From contig NZ_JBBKAH010000009.1 in assembly GCF_037652055.1 (NCBI RefSeq), positions 186,001 to 250,000 on the forward strand: a stretch of DNA of 64,000 nucleotides, read 5' to 3'. The DNA is from Pelagibius sp037652055. Its GTDB lineage: Bacteria; Pseudomonadota; Alphaproteobacteria; Kiloniellales; Kiloniellaceae. This document shows positions 51,274 through 61,834 of this stretch, one piece after another. Each line of letters opens with the position of its first letter. The first letter of the stretch is position 1. A program made the translations under genes and the position numbers. The notes below the pieces were generated by a model that was not told the origin of the DNA, made no database searches, and saw only the letters and a program-made list of their open reading frames with translations.

Positions 51274-52638
51274 CTACAGCAGCATGGAAAGCGGGTCTTC
51301 GATCAGCTTCTTGAAGGCGGCGAGGAACTCGGCGCCGACGGCACCGTCCACCACGCGGTGGTCGACCGAGAGCGTGCAGCTCATCACCGTGGCGATGGCG
51401 AGCGCACCGTTCTTCACCACCGGGCGCTGCTCGCCGGCGCCGACCGCCAGGATGCAGCCCTGCGGCGGGTTGATGACCGCGGCGAAGTCCTTGATGCCGA
51501 ACATGCCGAGATTGGAAACCGAGAAGGTGCCGCCCTGGTATTCCTCCGGCTTCAGCTTGCCATCGCGCGCCCGGCCGGCGAGATCCTTCATCTCGTTGGC
51601 GATGCCGGCGAGGCCCTTGGTCTCGGCCTTCTTCACGATCGGCGTGATGAGGCCGTTGGGCGTCGCCACGGCGACCGAGACGTCGGCGTGCTCGTAGAAC
51701 AGCAGCCCGGACTCGTCGTAGGAGGCATTCGCCGCCGGCACCTTCTTCAGCGCCAGGGCGACCGCGCGGATGACGAAGTCGTTCACCGAGATTTTGTATT
51801 CGTCGGAGCGGCTGTTGAGCTCCTTGCGCACCTTCAGCAGTTCGTCCAGTTCGCAATCGACCGTCAGGTAGAAGTGCGGCACCTGCTGCTTGGACTCGGT
51901 CAAGCGCTTGGCGATCACCTTGCGCATGCCGCTGAGCGGCTCCTGCTTGTAGGTCATGCCCAGCATGTCGGCGAGCTGCTTGGCGCCCGGGCCGCTTGCC
52001 GCCGCGGCGGGAGCCGCCGGGGTCGGCGCGCCAGCCGCGGCTTCGCGCGCGGCAGGAGCCGCCGCACCGGGCCCCATGCTCTTCGGGGCCCCTTCGACAT
52101 CGGCCTTCACGATGCGCCCGTGCGGGCCGCTGCCCTTCACGGCGGTAAGGTCGACGCCCTTTTCCTTGGCGATGCGGCGGGCCAGCGGGCTGGCGAAAAT
52201 GCGGCCGTCGGAACCCTTGGGCGCCGCCGGAGCGGCTGACGCGGCGGCCTTCTCCGGCGCCGCGGCGCCGTTGCCCGACGCGGCCGGCTTCTCCGGCTTG
52301 GCTTCCTGCTTGGGCGCCGCCTCTTGCTTTGCCTCCGACGTCTTCGGCGCCGGCGCGTCGGCCTGCGGATCGCTCGGAATGGCCGAGGCGTCCTCGCCCT
52401 CCTCCAGCAGCACGGCGATGACCTTGTTCACCGGCACGCCGTCGGTGCCTTCGGAGACCAGCAGCTTGCCGACGGTGCCCTCGTCGACGGCTTCGACCTC
52501 CATGGTCGCCTTGTCGGTCTCGATCTCGGCGATGATGTCGCCGGAGCTGACCTCATCGCCTTCCTTGACCAGCCACTTGGCCAGCGTGCCTTCGGTCATG
52601 GTCGGCGACAGCGCCGGCATCAGGATGTTGATCGGCAT
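51274..52638 (-). CDS. pdhC: Pyruvate dehydrogenase E2: dihydrolipoamide acetyltransferase
   Basis: 454 residues. One lipoyl domain (residues about 1-80, Lys43 in EIETDKATMEVEA), an Ala/Pro/Lys-rich hinge, the E3/E1-binding domain (ARRIAKEKGVDLTAVKGSGP, then HGRIV), a second hinge, and the acyltransferase core with catalytic DHRVVDG near the C-terminus (SCTLSVDHRVVDGAVGAEFL). It transfers acetyl groups to CoA and forms the complex core. It follows E1-beta by 24 bases. Confidence 0.97.
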   Translation of the reverse strand: MPINILMPALSPTMTEGTLAKWLVKEGDEVSSGDIIAEIETDKATMEVEAVDEGTVGKLLVSEGTDGVPVNKVIAVLLEEGEDASAIPSDPQADAPAPKTSEAKQEAAPKQEAKPEKPAASGNGAAAPEKAAASAAPAAPKGSDGRIFASPLARRIAKEKGVDLTAVKGSGPHGRIVKADVEGAPKSMGPGAAAPAAREAAAGAPTPAAPAAAASGPGAKQLADMLGMTYKQEPLSGMRKVIAKRLTESKQQVPHFYLTVDCELDELLKVRKELNSRSDEYKISVNDFVIRAVALALKKVPAANASYDESGLLFYEHADVSVAVATPNGLITPIVKKAETKGLAGIANEMKDLAGRARDGKLKPEEYQGGTFSVSNLGMFGIKDFAAVINPPQGCILAVGAGEQRPVVKNGALAIATVMSCTLSVDHRVVDGAVGAEFLAAFKKLIEDPLSMLL

Positions 52639-52662
52639 TGGTCGGTTCCCTTCCCCGCCGCG

Positions 52663-54075
52663 TCAGTCGCGGTAACAGACTTCTTTGGCGCCGGCGACGA
52701 TGTCGTCCACCTGCGGCAGCGCCAGAACTTCCAGGTTGGCGGCATAGGGCATCGGCACGTCCTTGCCGGCGATGCGCTTCACCGGCGCGTCGAGCCAGTC
52801 GAAGGCCTGCTCCATGACCACCGAGGCGACCTCGGAGCCGATGCCCGCGTAGCCCCAGCCTTCCTCGCAGGTGACGATGCGGTTGGTCTTCTTCACCGAG
52901 GCGATGATGGTCTCGGTATCCAGCGGCCTGAGGCTGCGCAGGTCGATGACCTCGGCGTCGATGCCTTCCTCGGCCAGCTTCTCGGCCGCTTCCAGCGCCT
53001 TGCCCACCATGATGGAAAAGGCGGTGATGGTGACGTCCTTGCCCGGCCGCGCGACACGCGCCTTGCCGATCGGCACCGTCCAGTCCTTGTCGTCGGGGAC
53101 CTCGAAGCTCTGGCCGTAGAGGATCTCGTTTTCCAGGAAGATGACGGGATTGTCGTCGCGGATGGCCGACTTCAAGAGGCCCTTGGCGTCGGCTGCCGAA
53201 TAGGGCGCCACCACCTTGAGGCCGGGGATGTGGGCGTACCACGAGGCATAGCACTGGGAATGCTGGGCGGCGACGCGCGCGGCGGCGCCGTTGGCGCCGC
53301 GGAACACGATCGGTGAGGAGACCTGGCCGCCCGACATGTAGTGGGTCTTGGCCGCCGAGTTGATGATCTGGTCGACCGCCTGCATGGCGAAGTTGAAGGT
53401 CATGAACTCGACGATGGGCCGCAGGCCGTACATCGCCGCGCCCACGCCCAGGCCGGTGAAGCCATGCTCGGTGATCGGGGTGTCGACGACGCGGCGCGCG
53501 CCGAACTCGTCGAGCAGGCCCTGGCTGACCTTGTAGGCGCCCTGATATTCGGCGACTTCCTCGCCCATCAGGAAGACCTTGTCGTCGCGCCGCATCTCCT
53601 CGGCCATGGCGTCGCGCAGCGCCTCGCGGACGGTCTGCTTGACCGTGGCGCCGGTCCACTCCGGCTCGGCCTCGGGCGACGGCTCCTTGGGCGGCGCGGC
53701 ATGGGCGCTGCCGGCCGGCTTCTCGTCCTTCTTGTCGTCGCGCTTTTCGGGTGCCTTGCTTTCGGCGGGGCTCTCGGCGGGCTGCTTGGCTTCCGCCTTT
53801 TTGGGCGCATCCGAGATGGCCGAGGCGTCTTCGCCCTCCTCCAGCAGCACCGCGATCACCTGGTTCACCGGCACCGCGTCGGTGCCTTCAGCCACCATGA
53901 TCTTGCCGAGCACGCCTTCATCGACGGCTTCGACCTCCATGGTCGCCTTGTCGGTTTCGATCTCGGCCAGGATGTCGCCGGAAGAGACTTCGTCCCCTTC
54001 CTTCTTCAGCCACTTGGCCAGCTTACCCTCGGTCATGGTCGGCGAGAGCGCCGGCATCAGTACTTCGATAGGCAT
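52663..54075 (-). CDS. pdhB: Pyruvate dehydrogenase E1 beta with N-terminal lipoyl domain
   Basis: 470 residues. Residues 1-80 are a lipoyl domain (Lys43 in EIETDKATMEVEA, nearly identical to that of the adjacent E2). A long Ala/Pro/Lys-rich linker leads to the TPP-dependent transketolase-type E1-beta body (VREALRDAMAEEMRRDDKVF; RVVDTPITEHGFTGLGVGAA; QCYASWYAHIPGLKVVAPYS). E1-beta with its own lipoyl domain is characteristic of Alphaproteobacteria. The start at 54075 has the Shine-Dalgarno GGAGGGG. It begins 65 bases after pdhA. Confidence 0.97.
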   Translation of the reverse strand: MPIEVLMPALSPTMTEGKLAKWLKKEGDEVSSGDILAEIETDKATMEVEAVDEGVLGKIMVAEGTDAVPVNQVIAVLLEEGEDASAISDAPKKAEAKQPAESPAESKAPEKRDDKKDEKPAGSAHAAPPKEPSPEAEPEWTGATVKQTVREALRDAMAEEMRRDDKVFLMGEEVAEYQGAYKVSQGLLDEFGARRVVDTPITEHGFTGLGVGAAMYGLRPIVEFMTFNFAMQAVDQIINSAAKTHYMSGGQVSSPIVFRGANGAAARVAAQHSQCYASWYAHIPGLKVVAPYSAADAKGLLKSAIRDDNPVIFLENEILYGQSFEVPDDKDWTVPIGKARVARPGKDVTITAFSIMVGKALEAAEKLAEEGIDAEVIDLRSLRPLDTETIIASVKKTNRIVTCEEGWGYAGIGSEVASVVMEQAFDWLDAPVKRIAGKDVPMPYAANLEVLALPQVDDIVAGAKEVCYRD

Positions 54076-54140
54076 ATCCCCTCCGGGAGTTCGTCCAGGG
54101 CCAACGCCCCGCGCTGCATTTTGTGAGCCGTCAGGCGCCT

Positions 54141-55187
54141 TCAGGCGTCGACATAAACATCGGTGTAGAGCTCCGAAGGATCGGGCTCCGGGCTGGTCTG
54201 GGCGAAGTCCGCCGCCTCGGAGACGATGGCCTTCACTTCCTTGTCGATTTCCTTGAGCTTGGCCTCGTCCATCACCTTGCGCTCGATCATGATGCCGCGC
54301 AGGCGCTCGATGGGATCGCGCTCCTGGCGCACCTTCTGCACCTCCTCCTTGGAGCGGTACTTGGCCGGATCGGACATGGAGTGGCCGCGGTAGCGGTAGG
54401 TCAGCATCTCCATGATGTAGGGGCCCTTGCCGGAGCGCGCGTGACCCAGCGCCTTTTCCGCCGCCTCGCGCACCGCCAGCACGTCCATGCCGTCGACCTG
54501 CACGCCGGGAATGCCGTAGGCCTGGCCGCGGTGATAGAGCTCGGTCGACTTCGCCGAGGAGCGCTCGATCGAGGTGCCCATGCCGTACTTGTTGTTCTCG
54601 ATCACGTAGACCGCCGGCAGCGACCACAGCGCCGCCATGTTGAAGGACTCGTAGACCTGGCCCTGGTTCAGCGCGCCGTCGCCCAGGTAGGTGACCGAGA
54701 CCGCGTCCTCGTTCAGGTAGCGGTGCGCGAAGGCGAAGCCGGTGCCGAGCGGCACCTGGGCGCCGACGATGCCGTGCCCGCCGTAGAAGCGCTTCTCGTG
54801 GCTGAACATGTGCATGGAGCCGCCCTTGCCCTTGGAGTAGCCCCCCTCGCGGCCGGTCAGCTCCGCCATCACGCCCTTTGAGTCCATGCCGCAGGCCAGC
54901 ATGTGGGCGTGGTCGCGGTAGGAGGTCAGCACCGTGTCCTTGGGCCCCATGGCCGCCTGCACGCCGACCACCACGGCCTCCTGGCCGATGTAGAGGTGGC
55001 AGAAGCCGCCGATCAGGCCCATGCCGTACATCTGGCCGGCCTTCTCCTCGAAGCGCCGGATCAGCAGCATGTCACGGTAGTATTTCTGGAGGTCCTCGAC
55101 GCTGGCCTTGACGGCTGCCTTGCCCTGAGACGCGGCGGTCTTGCGTTTGCCGCCGGCCTTGCCGGCCGCCGATTTGCTTTCTGCCAT
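54141..55187 (-). CDS. pdhA: Pyruvate dehydrogenase E1 alpha
   Basis: A 348-residue TPP enzyme subunit. The Lys/Ala-rich N-terminus (residues 1-35) is followed by LLIRRFEEKAGQMYGMGLIG, the TPP-phosphate-binding GDGALNQGQVYESFNMAALW (GDG...N) and YRYRGHSMSDPAKYR with the regulatory/active-site loop. With E1-beta it decarboxylates pyruvate. The start at 55187 (MAESKSAAGK) has a GGGAG Shine-Dalgarno; it is the first gene of the pdh operon. Confidence 0.97.
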   Translation of the reverse strand: MAESKSAAGKAGGKRKTAASQGKAAVKASVEDLQKYYRDMLLIRRFEEKAGQMYGMGLIGGFCHLYIGQEAVVVGVQAAMGPKDTVLTSYRDHAHMLACGMDSKGVMAELTGREGGYSKGKGGSMHMFSHEKRFYGGHGIVGAQVPLGTGFAFAHRYLNEDAVSVTYLGDGALNQGQVYESFNMAALWSLPAVYVIENNKYGMGTSIERSSAKSTELYHRGQAYGIPGVQVDGMDVLAVREAAEKALGHARSGKGPYIMEMLTYRYRGHSMSDPAKYRSKEEVQKVRQERDPIERLRGIMIERKVMDEAKLKEIDKEVKAIVSEAADFAQTSPEPDPSELYTDVYVDA

Positions 55188-55362
55188 AGGGGACTCCCTG
55201 CATTGGCGCAAAGGAAACGAGGCGGTGGAGAACCGCCTCTTTGCGTGCAGTCTACAGCAAAGCGGGAGGGCTGGCAATCTTGGTTAATTCGTTGATTCTC
55301 ATAAGAAAATCAACAATTAACGTGAAATAAGTTAAAGCGGCTCCTGCCGGCAAGCGATCTGT

Positions 55363-55704
55363 TTAGGGTTCGCTGCCGTCGCGCCGCAGATCGGGGCTGA
55401 GAAAGATGATATGGTCGCTCGCGGCCCCAAAGTTCAAGAGCGCCTGGGCCCGTTCTTCCAGCATATCGGGATCCAGGTGCTCGCGGCGCAGCAGGCTGAC
55501 GCGATGTTCGAGGCGCGCGCGATCCTCGGCCACGGCGGCGGCGGTCTGGGTCACCTGGGCGCGCTCCTGCTTCAGCATGATCCAGGCATAGAAGCCGCGG
55601 TCGCCGTGCAGCGCATGATAGGCGAAGTAGGCCACCGTGCAGGCGGCGAGCACCTGCGGTGCCGCCACCCGGGCCCTTGACTTTATTTCGCGGAGCAATC
55701 TCAT
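55363..55704 (-). CDS. ftsB: Cell-division protein FtsB/DivIC
   Basis: A 113-residue bitopic membrane protein with a cytoplasmic Arg-rich start, a membrane helix (LAACTVAYFAYHALHG), and a periplasmic leucine-zipper coiled coil (VAEDRARLEHRVSLLRREHL, DPDMLEERAQALLNF), the FtsB layout. It joins FtsL and FtsQ at the division septum. It lies between enolase and pdhA in the usual alphaproteobacterial order. Confidence 0.93.
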   Translation of the reverse strand: MRLLREIKSRARVAAPQVLAACTVAYFAYHALHGDRGFYAWIMLKQERAQVTQTAAAVAEDRARLEHRVSLLRREHLDPDMLEERAQALLNFGAASDHIIFLSPDLRRDGSEP

Positions 55705-55870
55705 GACCCGAACGAATCACATCCCGATTCGCCGGGCAAGGGAAAAAGAGTCAGGGATTCCAATTAGATTCAAAAAACGACTCGGGGTTTCCCGAAGGCC
55801 CTCGAGGTTCGCGTTTTGGACTCATTTCCTCTGCTGCTGGTTCAACGCGCCCCTCCCGCACCAGGGCTGT

Positions 55871-55895
55871 CGCCCCGGGGCACGACCCCGGGGCG
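55871..55895. repeat. Single REP-like hairpin between ftsB and eno
   Basis: A 10-bp GC stem (CGCCCCGGGG and CCCCGGGGCG) with the loop CACGA, preceded by CTGT. It closely resembles one unit of the element at 49732 (CTGTCGTCCCGGGGCTTGAC). Its position after the eno stop also allows a role as a transcript-end hairpin, but there is no T run. Confidence 0.55.
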
Positions 55896-55938
55896 CAGCG
55901 GCGGCAGCGGGAATACCGGTTCCGGCATCGAAGGGCGG

Positions 55939-57216
<1,278 letters not shown>

Positions 57217-57437
57217 GGCTCTCTCGGCATCTTAGGGGGACGCTGGTCTAGGGGAGGCTGGAGGCCCCGGCCGGGGTTCAGCCCTCTAGAAATGGAGCCT
57301 AGGCTATAGGCGAGCCGGGCCGTCTTGTCGACCGGGGAGCAGGCCTCCGGTTGGAGAAGCGGTGAATAACTGCCTTTTGATTCAGGCGTTTTGGCGAGAG
57401 CGCCACATTCGCCGACCCTGCCCCGCCTGGCCGGGAC

Positions 57438-59900
57438 TCAGCCGGTCTGGCCGCCCAGCTTGCCGGCGGCGCCCAGCCGGCCCACCGCATCGCGCAGCTG
57501 GTCGGCGATGGCCGAGACATCGGCGCTGGCGTTGCTGACCGTCGCGGCACCGCTGCTGGCCTCGGAGGCCGCCTGCTTCACCTCGGCAAGGTCGGTGGTG
57601 ACCGAGCGGGTGCCCTCGGCGGCGCGCTGCGCCTCGGCCGAAACCGAATGCGCGGTGTCGGCCACCTCGCGGATGCGCTCGGCCATGCGCCCGGCGCGCG
57701 CCTCGGCATCGGCGATACGCCCGGAGATGGTCGAGGTCACCTCGATCTGGTGGTCGGCCGAGCCGGAGATGCCGGAGACCGCGTTGTTCACCTGGTCGAT
57801 GACATCGCTGATGGCGCCGATGGCGGAAACCGCCTGGCCGGTGCCGCCGCGGATCTCTTCGATGCGGTTTTCGATCTGCTCGGTGGCCGCGGCGGTGTCG
57901 TCGGCCAAGCGCTTCACCTCGCCGGCGACCACGGCAAAGCCCTTGCCGGCAACGCCGGCGCGCTCGGCCTCGATGGTCGCGTTGAGGGCCAGCATGCGGG
58001 TCTGCTTGGCAATCTTGCGGATCGCCTCCAGCACCGCGCCGATGCGGTCGCTCGCCTCGCCCAGGGTGTTGATGGTGCCGGTCGCCTCGGTGACGCGGCC
58101 GACCGCCGTATCGGCGATGGCCTTTGCATCGCGCGCGCCGCTGGCGATCGCCTCCATGGCGGCGGCCATGTTGCGCACCTCCGCGGAGACCACGGCCATG
58201 TGTTCGGAGACCTCGGTGGCGTGCCCGGAGATGTCGCCGACGTTGCTGTTCACGCCGCCGACGGCCGAGGCCATGCTCTCGACGTTGCCGGAAACCCGCT
58301 CGGTGGTCAGCGCGACGTCCTCGGCGCGGCTCAGCATGCCCTGGGAGCTGCTGCTGAGCAGGCCCGAGGTGCGGTTGAGATCGCCCGAGGCCGCGACCAG
58401 GCGCTGCGCGCCGCCGGCGATGCCGTCGATCATCTCTTCCAGCTTGGCCATCAGGTGGTTGAAGGAGATGGCCAGCTCCGCCGCTTCGTCGCCGGTGCTC
58501 TCGTCGAGCCGCCGGCTGAGGTCGGCATTGCCCATGGCGAGGTCGTTCAACGCCTGCTGCAGCAGGCCGGTGCCCAGGGTGGTGCCGTGCTCGGCGGAGT
58601 TCAGGCCTTCCAACTCATGGGCGGCCGAGACGCGCAGCCCCATGGTCACGTCGATCAGCTTGAACACCACGTAGCCGCTGCCGAAAGCCCAGGCGAAGGC
58701 GATGCCGACACCGAGGGCCTGGATGCCGATCTGAGAGAGGCGGCTGGTCTCGCCGAGCGCATCCGCCGGCATCAGGAAGGCCAGCAGGAGGGTGCCCCAG
58801 GCGCCGCAGACGCCGTGGACAGCGACCGCGCCGACAGCGTCGTCGAGCTTCAGCACGCGCTCCAGGAACACCGTGGCATAGTACACCACCACGCCGCTGG
58901 TGAGCCCGATCGCGATGGCGCCGTAGGTGTCCAGCACGTCGCAGCCGGCGGTGATTCCGACCAGGCCGGCGAGCACGCCGTTGATCGGCCACACGGGGCG
59001 GTGCAGGCCTTCATGCCAGCGTCCGATCGCCATGGCGATCGCGCCACCGAAGCAGGCCGAGAGAATGGTGTTGGAGACGATGTGCGCGAAGGCCGGCGTG
59101 CCGGCAGTGGTCGAGCCGCCGTTGAAGCCGATCCAGCCGACCCAGAGAATGATGGCGCCCATGGTGGCGAGCACCGCACTATGGCCGTGGATCGGCAGCG
59201 GATTGCCGTTCTCGTCGAAGCGCCCGATGCGCGCGCCGGCGACCACGATGGCGGCCAGGCCGATCCAGCCGCCGACCGAGTGCACCACGGTAGAGCCGGC
59301 GAAATCGATGAAACCCAGGTCCGCCAGCCAGGCGGTGTTGTCGGCGATCAGCAGATTGCCCCAGGCCCAGTGGCCGAAGACCGGATAGATGAACAGCGCC
59401 ACGCAGACGGCGGCGATGAGATAGCCGCCGAAGCGCATGCGCTCGGCCACCGCGCCGGAGAGGATGGTCGCCGCCGTGCCGCAGAACACCAGCTGGAAGA
59501 CGAAGAAGGTGAAGTCCCAGTCGCCGCTGTGATTCCAGAACGGGCTTTCGAAACCGAACCAGCCGCCCTGGGAGGGGCCGAACATGAGGCCGAAGCCGAG
59601 CACCCAGAAAGCGCAGCCGGCAATGATGAAGTCGGCGATGTTCTTTTGGGCCACGTTGATCGAGTTCTTGGAGCGCACCATGCCGGCTTCCAGCAGCAGG
59701 AAGCCGCCCTGCATGAGGAAGACCAGGGCGGCCGCCAGCATGGTCCAGACGTGGTCGATGTTGGTCTGCTTTTCGTCGAGCGCAGCCTGGAATTCCTGGC
59801 GCAATGCCTCAAGGTCGGCCTCGCTCACCGCCGCCCAGACGGAGTCCGAAAGCGCCGCCGCCGCCAGCGCGGTCACAGCGAATATCAGGAGAATGCGCAT
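57438..59900 (-). CDS. Ammonium transporter-chemoreceptor fusion (Amt-HAMP-MCP)
   Basis: 820 residues. A signal peptide (about 1-24) and 11 hydrophobic helices (about 50-422) form a full Amt channel. The pore residues are kept by alignment with E. coli AmtB: Asp199 (IDFAG, AmtB D160), twin His207 and His362 (STVVHSVGG; VAVHGVCGAWG; AmtB H168/H318), Trp256, Phe259 and Ser263 (GWIGFNGGS). The C-terminus is cytoplasmic. It runs directly into a HAMP-like helix pair (about 445-492, ALNDLAMGNADLSRRLDEST, then SFNHLMAKLEEMI), then an MCP coiled coil with its tip at 628-660 (IAKQTRMLALNATIEAERAG, then FAVVAGEVKRLA). No PII-binding GlnK gene is near. The start at 59900 has GGAAAG upstream; a TTG nine codons earlier is an alternative. 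It is predicted to couple ammonium to a chemotaxis-type signal. Confidence 0.93.
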   Translation of the reverse strand: MRILLIFAVTALAAAALSDSVWAAVSEADLEALRQEFQAALDEKQTNIDHVWTMLAAALVFLMQGGFLLLEAGMVRSKNSINVAQKNIADFIIAGCAFWVLGFGLMFGPSQGGWFGFESPFWNHSGDWDFTFFVFQLVFCGTAATILSGAVAERMRFGGYLIAAVCVALFIYPVFGHWAWGNLLIADNTAWLADLGFIDFAGSTVVHSVGGWIGLAAIVVAGARIGRFDENGNPLPIHGHSAVLATMGAIILWVGWIGFNGGSTTAGTPAFAHIVSNTILSACFGGAIAMAIGRWHEGLHRPVWPINGVLAGLVGITAGCDVLDTYGAIAIGLTSGVVVYYATVFLERVLKLDDAVGAVAVHGVCGAWGTLLLAFLMPADALGETSRLSQIGIQALGVGIAFAWAFGSGYVVFKLIDVTMGLRVSAAHELEGLNSAEHGTTLGTGLLQQALNDLAMGNADLSRRLDESTGDEAAELAISFNHLMAKLEEMIDGIAGGAQRLVAASGDLNRTSGLLSSSSQGMLSRAEDVALTTERVSGNVESMASAVGGVNSNVGDISGHATEVSEHMAVVSAEVRNMAAAMEAIASGARDAKAIADTAVGRVTEATGTINTLGEASDRIGAVLEAIRKIAKQTRMLALNATIEAERAGVAGKGFAVVAGEVKRLADDTAAATEQIENRIEEIRGGTGQAVSAIGAISDVIDQVNNAVSGISGSADHQIEVTSTISGRIADAEARAGRMAERIREVADTAHSVSAEAQRAAEGTRSVTTDLAEVKQAASEASSGAATVSNASADVSAIADQLRDAVGRLGAAGKLGGQTG

Positions 59901-60034
59901 GTCTGAAATCTTTCCACGTCCACCCAAGCACCGGCTCCCAGCAACCGGCGACCGGACTGATCTTCAAATAAATTCGCTTAAAAAGTTATAATTAATCGTT
60001 CGTATACACTTGTCAGGGGTTGCGCGGTGCCGTT

Positions 60035-61834
60035 TCAGGCTGCGGTGGCCTGCGCGTCCCCCGCCGGTTCGTCCAGAGCGCGGATGCCATCCAGGAAGGC
60101 CTGAACCTCCGCCTGCATGACTTCGGCCTGGCGCGAGAGCTGCTCGGCGGCGTCGAGGACATCCTTGGCCGAGCGGCCGGTTTCGGTGGCCGCCACGGAA
60201 ACCGCGGAGATGTTTCTGTCGACGTCTTCGGTGCCGGAGGCGGCCTGCTCCACGTTGCGGGCGATTTCCTGGGTCGCCGCGGTCTGCTGCTCGACCGCCG
60301 AGGCGATGCCGGTCGAAACCTCCCGGATGCCGGCGATGGTCTCGGTGATGCTCTTCAGGCGCCCGACCGCGCTGCCGGTCGCGGTCTGCATGTCGGTGAT
60401 CTGGCGGGCGATGTCCTCGGTCGCCTTGCCGGTCTGCGTGGCCAGGGACTTCACCTCGCCGGCCACCACCGCGAAACCTTTTCCGGCCTCACCGGCGCGC
60501 GCCGCCTCGATGGTAGCGTTCAGCGCCAGAAGATTGGTCTGCTCGGCGATGTCCTGGATCAGCGCCATGATCTTGCCGACGTGCTCGGCGGCCTCGTTTA
60601 GGTGCTGCATGTCGAGGTCGGCATCCACCGCCTGGGTGGCGGCGTTCTGGGCGACCGACGTCGAGTGGGCGACCTGGTTGCTGATCTCGGTGATGGCCGC
60701 CGACAGCTCCTCGGTCGCCGCGGCAACGGTCTGCACGTTGGCCGAGGCCTCCTGCGACGCCGCCGCGACGGTGCGCGCGCTGGCCGAGGTTTCCTCCGCC
60801 GTCGAGGTCAGGGATTCCGCCGTGGCATGCATCTCGACGGCGGCCGCCGAGACGGTCTTCAGGACATCGCCGATATTCTCGTCGAAGCGCCGGGTCAGCG
60901 CCGCCTGCTGCTCGAGGCGCCTGGTGCGCCGGGCCTCCTCCGCCTTCTGCTGCTCGGCCAGGGCGTTGGCCTTGATGGTTGTCTGGCGGAAGACCTCGAT
61001 GGTCTCCGCCAGCTGACCGACTTCATCGTGCGAGTCGACCGTCAGGGCTACCGAGGTGTCGCCGGCCGCCAGCGCCTTCACCGTGGCGACGGCGCGGATG
61101 AGCGGGCGCGTCAGCGCGGCGGCCATGAGCGCGCCGAGGCCGATGCCGAGCGCGAGGCCGATGGCCGAGACAATCGACAGCAGCAGCACGGCACGCTGTT
61201 CGTCGGCCTCGGCCTGGTGCGCGGCAGCGTCGGTGAAGCGGCCGAGTTCCTGCAGCACAGATGTCAGTTCCTGCTCGAGCGCGTCCTGCTCATGCTCGGT
61301 GCTGGTGATGAAGGTCTTCAGATCCTGAATGTCGCCGGCGGCGAGATGCTCCAGGGCCTGCTCCACGTGTTCCTGGTAGCTCTCGTGCAGAGCTCCGATC
61401 CTGTCGAGGCGCGCCAGCACATCGGTGAACTCTTTGCGTTGGTCGTCGCTGTGCGCCAGGGAAGCCGCGCGGCGTGCGAGGTCGCTGGCAGCCGCCAGCG
61501 CCGCTTCCGCCTTTTCGCCGAACTCGGCGAAGCTGCGCCGCGCTTCTTCGAAGCCGGGCTGCTGCGCCGCGGAGGTGGTCAGTGCCGAGCCGGCACTCAG
61601 CGCCCGCTCGAAGCGCGAGTTCTGCTCCAGCTGCGCCACGGTGACGTCGGTCACCAGGCGGGTCAGCGGAACGTCCAGTTCGGCCACGTCGGCGATTTCG
61701 CCGCCGATGCGATCCAGCTTCCACAGTGTGATCGCGGCGTTGATCGCCACGATGGCCAGCAGGATCGCCACGAGGCCGAGAATCTTGCTTCGCAGATTCA
61801 AATCACGGATCCGGGGAAACTTAGCTCTGCTCAC
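60035..61834 (-). CDS. Methyl-accepting chemotaxis protein with periplasmic four-helix sensor
   Basis: 599 residues from a GTG at 61834 with GGAGAG upstream. First helix at about 17-39 (ILGLVAILLAIVAINAAITL), a helical periplasmic domain (40-214, HESYQEHVEQALEHLAAGDI), second helix at about 215-240, HAMP with VKALAAGDTSVALTVDSHDE, then a cytoplasmic coiled coil. The tip is canonical: IAEQTNLLALNATIEAARAG, then FAVVAGEVKSLA. It is a separate chemoreceptor upstream of, and reading in the same direction as, the Amt fusion. The ligand is unknown. No che gene is in the window. Confidence 0.94.
   Translation of the reverse strand: MSRAKFPRIRDLNLRSKILGLVAILLAIVAINAAITLWKLDRIGGEIADVAELDVPLTRLVTDVTVAQLEQNSRFERALSAGSALTTSAAQQPGFEEARRSFAEFGEKAEAALAAASDLARRAASLAHSDDQRKEFTDVLARLDRIGALHESYQEHVEQALEHLAAGDIQDLKTFITSTEHEQDALEQELTSVLQELGRFTDAAAHQAEADEQRAVLLLSIVSAIGLALGIGLGALMAAALTRPLIRAVATVKALAAGDTSVALTVDSHDEVGQLAETIEVFRQTTIKANALAEQQKAEEARRTRRLEQQAALTRRFDENIGDVLKTVSAAAVEMHATAESLTSTAEETSASARTVAAASQEASANVQTVAAATEELSAAITEISNQVAHSTSVAQNAATQAVDADLDMQHLNEAAEHVGKIMALIQDIAEQTNLLALNATIEAARAGEAGKGFAVVAGEVKSLATQTGKATEDIARQITDMQTATGSAVGRLKSITETIAGIREVSTGIASAVEQQTAATQEIARNVEQAASGTEDVDRNISAVSVAATETGRSAKDVLDAAEQLSRQAEVMQAEVQAFLDGIRALDEPAGDAQATAA

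Noticed and set aside
59901..60034. Sigma-54 promoter for the Amt-MCP gene
   Set aside because: No GG-N10-GC pair with the right context is visible. The region is AT-rich and a TTGACA/TATAAT-like combination was possible but had poor spacing (18 or 20 bases).
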